64,000 nucleotides of DNA. It comes from Echinometra lucunter. Its lineage: Eukaryota > Echinodermata > Echinoidea > Camarodonta > Echinometridae. The stretch covers positions 10,438,907-10,502,906 of the forward strand of contig CM057161.1 in assembly GCA_029962745.1 (NCBI GenBank), in the 5' to 3' direction. The translations under genes and the position numbers were made by a program. Below, one piece after another: positions 58,201 through 64,000 of this stretch; the first letter of the stretch is position 1; each line of letters starts with the position of its first letter. Under the pieces are notes generated by a model. The model saw only the letters and a list, made by a program, of their open reading frames with translations, made no database searches and was not told where the DNA came from.

Positions 58201-60780
58201 ATGCTACCCGTAAATTCAACCGGTTTCTATTCTGTAAAGCTATCGAACCAAACGCGATGTCTTTTCAACACAGTTTGTGGCACAGATCAAATGGTACCGA
58301 AAGTTGAAAACAGAACGGGGGTCTTTTAATGAATTAATCGTCCCCATTATCGGCACCAGCAGTCATCTAGGGCAATGGTCAGAGGTCTCTGATTGAATAT
58401 CCTTTGGTAGCGAGAAGAGTGAGGGTAAAAACTAAAAAAATCTCAAATTCGTTGTTTCTTCGTTCTGTTCTAATCTGTCATTTTTGCGGTATTGTAGAAT
58501 AATTTTGTGTTGATGCTTAGAAAAGACATTAGGATTCACAAGGTTACCAAATATGTCTTAATAATGTTATGAATGAGTTTGGTTTTGTCTCTCAAGCATA
58601 CATGTTGCTCTTTCTTTTTGAAATCTGAGATTGAAATGAAAATAAAACTTGACAATAAGAAGAGGAAATTTCAAAAATTAGAAATTGAAAATAACATTCA
58701 TTGCTATCATTTTTCTCTTTTGTCGTGGTCGATCATAAGCTGGTACGAGATTTATAAAACATGAACATAAGATTACATTATACAACTTGAACTGTATTTT
58801 TTAAAATCCAGGTTCTTATCCCCCTCCTCTCCCCCCTCCATTTAAGTTACTTAAAGGTTTTTTTTTTCTTCAGTCATTTTAAAATAAAATATTAATATAA
58901 AGTAAACAATTTTAAAATACATGTAGGCGACGTTGATGCTTTTGGCCCTTTCATTTTCCTTGGCCATTCTCTATTTCATCAACTCTGCTTTGAATCAATT
59001 TATATGATTTTATAAACAAGTTTTCTTGTTATGGAGAAAACAAATTTCTTTATAAAAATGGAAACAGATTAGATTTTATTTTTCAAAGTTTTGGACGTAC
59101 GATGCACCGAATAAGCAATACGTCTTGAAATCTACACCGCTATCAATTCAGTCTGATGTATAGAGTAAAACTGAGTTTTGAAAATATCTCATAAACGAAA
59201 CAGAATATTCTTTCATCTTCGGGGAACAGACATCAAGATGATGAATATGATGGACAATAACAACAACAACAAAATTATTGTTATACGATCGAAGTTCAAA
59301 TCATACCAATCTAGTCATCATCCCGTTACTCAATACCTCCAACAATATCGGATACACGAAATTATTGTGGCTATTATACCGCCGTTGTCTATTTCGTCTA
59401 GTTATAACGCCGAACTTTTATCAGTAAAACACTGCTCAATTTTTCAGTCGTGATCATTTTGAGGGTCTCGTAACCAAATCGGCCAGCAATCCCTTGTCGA
59501 GGATCAATGATATGATGAGAAATTTAGCTCCAGGCGGAAAAATGTCTCTATTTTCATATTCAATAAAGTAAGAGCCCCAAATTACATCACCTCTTTATGC
59601 GTGCCATTTTTTTCTCAACTATCCCTTTCATTCCCTTTCATTTTCTCTGTTTCGTTCTTTCCTTTAGTCATCAGAGTTCAGTCTTCTTGCAACTGGTTTA
59701 ATCACGGTTATATTGAAATAAAGATTGCTTTTTCAGACAACTCAATTCTGGACAATGATTTCATCTCTCACATAACTACACCCACGGGCATGAAATGTAA
59801 ACCATATACCCTTAGTCAAAGGAAAGATGCTTAGATTTAGCAAAAATGCATTCTCAACTATTACGTTGGTGGCAACTCTTTGAGATTTTGAGAAAAAAGG
59901 TGCGGGTCTTTAAAATTATTGACATGTTTGAAATAATCAGAAACGTGTAAACCGTCCAATTTAGAAGGACTAGAATTTTTTCTTCAAAAAGTGCAGTCGA
60001 TATTTTTTTCCCCTCTCCGAAGGCAAAATGTATGAAAAATATGCTCTGGTTCTACGGTAAAGACATATACAGGTCATTATTTTCCCGTTTAAAATACCTA
60101 GCTAGTAATATTCCGCATCACCTATGCCAAGAATGTGTAGACTTAGTAAGTTGAAAAGATCTTTTGCTTAGGAATAAAATTGCGAGAGAATGAAAGACAC
60201 AGTTCCATTTTAAAATCTTGTTGTAATCATTAAGTTCTATTCCATTGTCTACTCAGTGGAAGACCTCCATCCTTCAAAAAAGTAATAATGATGCTAAATA
60301 AAAACAACCTTTATATGAATTAATATACGAATAAATGGATAGATAAATGAAAAAAATAAGCAAAAATAAAAAAAACGTATCTAAAACTAACATTTCCAGG
60401 AAACTTGTTTATGATTATCATTGAATACCCATATTCAATTTATCAATAGAAGCCAAGCCAATTACCTTTTTCTTTTTATTTTTCTCCATACCGTTTTGAT
60501 CAAACATGATTATACATTGTATACTGATTTTTTTTTTTAATGAAAGCAAAAAAGTTACTGGCACTTAGTTTTGGTTTCAGTTTTTGTCTTTGATGGATTC
60601 TCCTTCTTTATCTAACATACCTTTATTTTGGTCTTGTTTTTAATCGTTCCTTATTTTCCACTTTCCTGATGCCAGGGTTATTCTGAATGTTAGGATGGTG
60701 TCGTCTGACCAGTAATTTGTTTTCCTGTTTCTGGGGGAATGTCATCGATAGGTGGTATTGACTACCAGACGATATTTGAC
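52270..60780 (-). other. Presumed Phox2-type intron 1 or upstream region
   Basis: About 8.5 kb without a supported exon. Simple repeats: (GA)n near 53168-53190 and 57760-57780. Two less AT-rich patches, 58070-58390 and (beyond this entry) 61540-61810, could be conserved non-coding DNA. Exon 1 of the homeobox gene was looked for on the minus strand and not found. Confidence 0.4.
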
Positions 60781-60789
60781 ACTACCAAT

Positions 60790-61490
60790 GGATTGGTTCG
60801 AGGAAATTCCCGCTCTTTTTTGTGCCCCTCTTTTTTCCCCTTAACTTATCGTCAGAGTAAAAACAACACATGAAAGTAAATGGTAAGCTCACTAACTGAG
60901 CAAAAAGAAGTTAGGGAATACAAAATGAACAATAGGGAGAGAGAAAGATAAGAATAGCAAGAGAGAGAGGGGAGGGTGGACTGATTTGAAGAAATACCGA
61001 GGCTCTCTTTGCCCCTACCATTTTTTCAACCTAGCGTGAGAACAAACAAAATAAGTTAATAAATTGTATAAATTCTCTATTATAGCAAAGAAGGATGAGA
61101 GACGAAAAATAGTAAGTGGGGGAGGGGGGGGGGAGGTGGAGAGGGGGGTAGACGGAGGGCAGAGGGGTGAATTGATTTAAGGAAATTCCCAGGTTCTCGG
61201 TGCACCTTTTTCACTACACCATAAGTGTAAACAAAACAAAAAATGAATAGTAAGCTCTCTGGCTTCAAAGGAGAATGAGAGAGAGGGAGAAATAGAGAGG
61301 GAGAGAGAGAGAGAGGGGGGGGGGGCAGAGGGGTGCAGAGCAGTGATTGATCTAAGAAAATTCCTAGACTTTCTGTGCCCCCTTTTCATCTCACCACAAG
61401 AGTAACAAAACATAAACATAAATAGTAAGCTCTCTGGCTTCAGAGAAGAACGGGGAGAGAGAGAGAGAGAGGGAGAGGGAGATAAAGAGA
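60790..61490. repeat. Diverged ~175-bp tandem repeat, about 4 copies
   Basis: Units near 60790, 60985, 61168 and 61345 each have GATT-x-AAGGAAATTCCC-type, TGTGCCCC-TTTTTC-type, AGTAAGCTCTCTGGCTTCA-type and GA-rich segments in the same order. The last two are most alike. Overlapping minus-strand frames with PGNFLKSI-like words come from it. Confidence 0.65.
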
Positions 61491-61499
61491 GGGGTCTAG

Positions 61500-64000
61500 G
61501 TGTGTCGTACCAGTCACTAGAGGGAACAGAATGTTTGGGTAATTAAAAGCAATTGGCGAGTTCTCTTTGTTTAAATCAGAATTTCTGTTCATTAGAGAGA
61601 ACATGCCGATTGATTTGGTTGAGATCTAACTGCTAGGTATTCCAACGGGTATAGCAAACTGAGCGCTTCCTCTCAGTCCTCGGTCAGACACTCCTCCGCT
61701 CTTATCATCTACCGGGGTGTTCCTCAGCAGTTCAGAAGCCCCTCCATTTGTGGAAGTGAGAGCGCAATTAATGGGGATTGTATTTCACTGAGGTGTTTAA
61801 GCAATCTTTGATTTTACTGCTGAAGCAGGTAATTTGCTTCTATACCATCTCCGCTTCACTCTCTCTAACTCTTTTTTTCTTTTTCAGAGGGTGCATTGCC
61901 ATGGGTGGAGAGATGTCTCCATTACTGACCTCTGGGAAAACAGACGTTTGTCCCTAAAAGCCATTTTTTTTTTTACTTCTTTGTGTTTGTGTTATCTCAT
62001 GAAGAGGTGGCAACGATAACTGTAACAAGTGTTCGGGAGACAGAAAATCAATCAACTGACGAATTTGATACACACCTGACTAAGGCGCTGCTTGGCCTCC
62101 ATTTTGTTTTGGGTTTAGATGGCTGCGGATGACGTCGGTTGTTTTTTTTTTCACTCCACCGTTTCCACACACGCAAACATACAAACAAAACAAAAACAAC
62201 AACATCAGATGACAATATTTTTTGTTCAATGCTTCATCTTGATTATTCATCTCTTGTATCTTTTGCATTTCTGCAAACGCTGTAATGTAGATATATTTCG
62301 TCTATCAGTAAATTTCAGCGCACATCTCGAATCTCTCCTCGTCCCGATTGAAAAGTCATTACATTTATTACACTTTTCTGCTTTGTTGCTTATAACATAA
62401 TCAATGTAACCTAATACCTGTTTTCCTAATAATCTCTTGATGATTTACAATTTATTTCAGTCAACGGAACAAGCACGAACAATATTTATGACGTGCATTT
62501 TAAATCTTAATTTTGGTTTGAACTCATTTTAACAATAAAAAAGGCATTAAGAAGCAGTACAAATGCACGATTAAAGAAAATTTATACTATGTATATAAAC
62601 TAATTTCCGAGGCGAGAGAGTAAAGGTGAAAGTTGTAGAATGGGATTCCAGCTGTTAAAACTGCTCCTTGAAAGAGGAAGAACACAACGAATGAGAATTT
62701 TAATCCCACAAGTTTATAAAGTTTCCGCATTTAATGAACTATGATTCGATTTTGAATTACAGTGTCCGTGGTTTCTACAATTACACTGTATAATTATCAT
62801 TGATTATCTCTATAACACGAATCGGCAGTTGATCCAAAGTTAATTTTATGCTTCTTCGCTGAAAGCGAGAGGGTAGATTCGTTTCATATTTCGATTTTCA
62901 TGATGCTAACGTGGAGCAGGGGTGTACCATGGAATGATTGGTTCTGCGGGGGCCATGGGGGCGGGGGTGAAAAATTGTATTTTCGGAGGAATGAAAGAAA
63001 TCCACGTGAATTAGAGCCAGCGAAAAGGGGATGGTCGTGTAATGGTCATCATTCTTTCATGTTATTTCCCCCTCTTCCCTCTCTTCCTCCTATTCTTTTT
63101 CTCCACCCCCCCCCCCCTCTCTCTCTATCTCTTTCTCTTTCTTTCATCAGATTAAACCAATGCAGTTTTATGAGGCCATTCCCGGCAGTGCATTTGATAT
63201 ATCTACCTATTATTATTATGTCCTATTCGCTGATAATTTCTAGATTTTTTGCATCATTTTCTGTGGTAATAATGCCATTAAACATGTTAAAACAACAAAT
63301 AATCTCCTCACATCTTACTTATTATATTCTTAAGTGCACTTTCATATCATCAAGTGTTAAACCTGTCAAAATATAACTAATCACTGATGAGAATCGCCGG
63401 GTGACACGAATACTAGATTTTGGCAACGTTATTATCAATTTGACCAGAAAACTTCTTTTCATGTCGGATCCAGCAAGAATGATTTTTTATATATTTTTTT
63501 TTAGCTATACCACTGAAGAAAGCGCGGTAATTCCCAGTCATTCTAAATATCAGTCCAGTACTTTGGGACGGGTTTAAATTGTAAAATAAAGTGAAAATGA
63601 TTAGGAGCGACATGAAAAAAAATTTTGATGTAAATTTATGTATTTATTATCTCTCTCGAAATCAACTACCAAGTTACTGGTCTTTTAGACTTAAGTTTAA
63701 ACATGAAAATACAGAAAACATCAGTGTTGATCATGTAACCACGAAACTATGCCTTCAGCTTTAAATGCTTTTCATAATTTCTCCTAAATTAAATTCTTGT
63801 TTAATGATGATGTTATTTTAATTCAGAATTATCACTATAATAATAATATCTGTTCGTCACACTAGATGTAATAATGCAAATATCAACTAAGACCCATCGA
63901 AAGTCATTCTTTCCCTCCTATACTTCTTCAATATCATTATCTTAATTGTGCTTTCCATAATAGATTTTTAAAGGAAAGTATGAAGAACTTCTGGTAGATG
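61500..64000. other. Non-coding to window end
   Basis: No supported exon. A 158-codon plus-strand frame at 62900-63376 passes through a C run and CT array and has no domain. Confidence 0.4.

Noticed and set aside
62900..63376. 158-codon plus-strand frame
   Set aside because: Crosses a poly-C and CT microsatellite and shows no domain.

Overview
This is an animal nuclear genome window, most likely from an echinoderm and probably a sea urchin. The clues are spliced genes with GT-AG introns, a paired-class homeobox gene, a eukaryotic tRNA-Asn, a CR1/L2-type LINE whose N-terminus carries a 2A peptide of the kind known from sea urchin LINEs, and dense hAT-type and hairpin elements. The species assignment is inference; no marker here fixes it.

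Layout. 1-2500: non-coding, with microsatellites and two inverted-repeat elements. 2518-15250: an intact LINE on the minus strand (3' end near 2518, likely ATG at 6044), split just upstream of its start codon by an intact Ty3/Gypsy element (6077-14922). The Gypsy element has two 568-bp LTRs that look identical and a 4-bp CATA target duplication. It has a gag ORF and a pol ORF in the -1 frame, joined by a slippery heptamer followed by a possible pseudoknot. 15250-24700: a transposon field with several hAT-type elements bounded by 8-bp duplications; one is filled with ~170-bp satellite-like repeats, and a truncated inverted copy lies 3 kb away.

24993-37694 (+): a nine-exon gene, every junction in phase, for a 551-residue AAA+ protein. 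Its ATPase half matches CLPB/Skd3. Its N-terminus has three RanBP2-type zinc fingers instead of a mitochondrial presequence and ankyrin repeats. Intron 3 (5.5 kb) holds a decayed L1/Tx1-like LINE that received two further insertions. Introns 4, 6 and 7 hold more mobile DNA.

37700-49800: mostly non-coding, with LINE remnants, microsatellites, a canonical tRNA-Asn(GTT) on the minus strand, a truncated duplicate of it about 1.1 kb away, and a large hairpin between the two.

49836-51715 (-): the last three coding exons of a Phox2-type homeobox gene. Exon 1 was not found and probably lies beyond 64000 or was not recognised. 51716-64000 would then be intron and/or upstream DNA, with one small MITE and a block of diverged ~175-bp tandem repeats.

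The two protein genes and the tRNA are host functions with no evident link to each other. The main points of interest are the zinc-finger/CLPB architecture, the recoding signals in the two retroelements (2A and -1 frameshift), and the nested transposon structures. Positions and reading frames were worked out by eye; family names rest on recalled motifs, not on searches.
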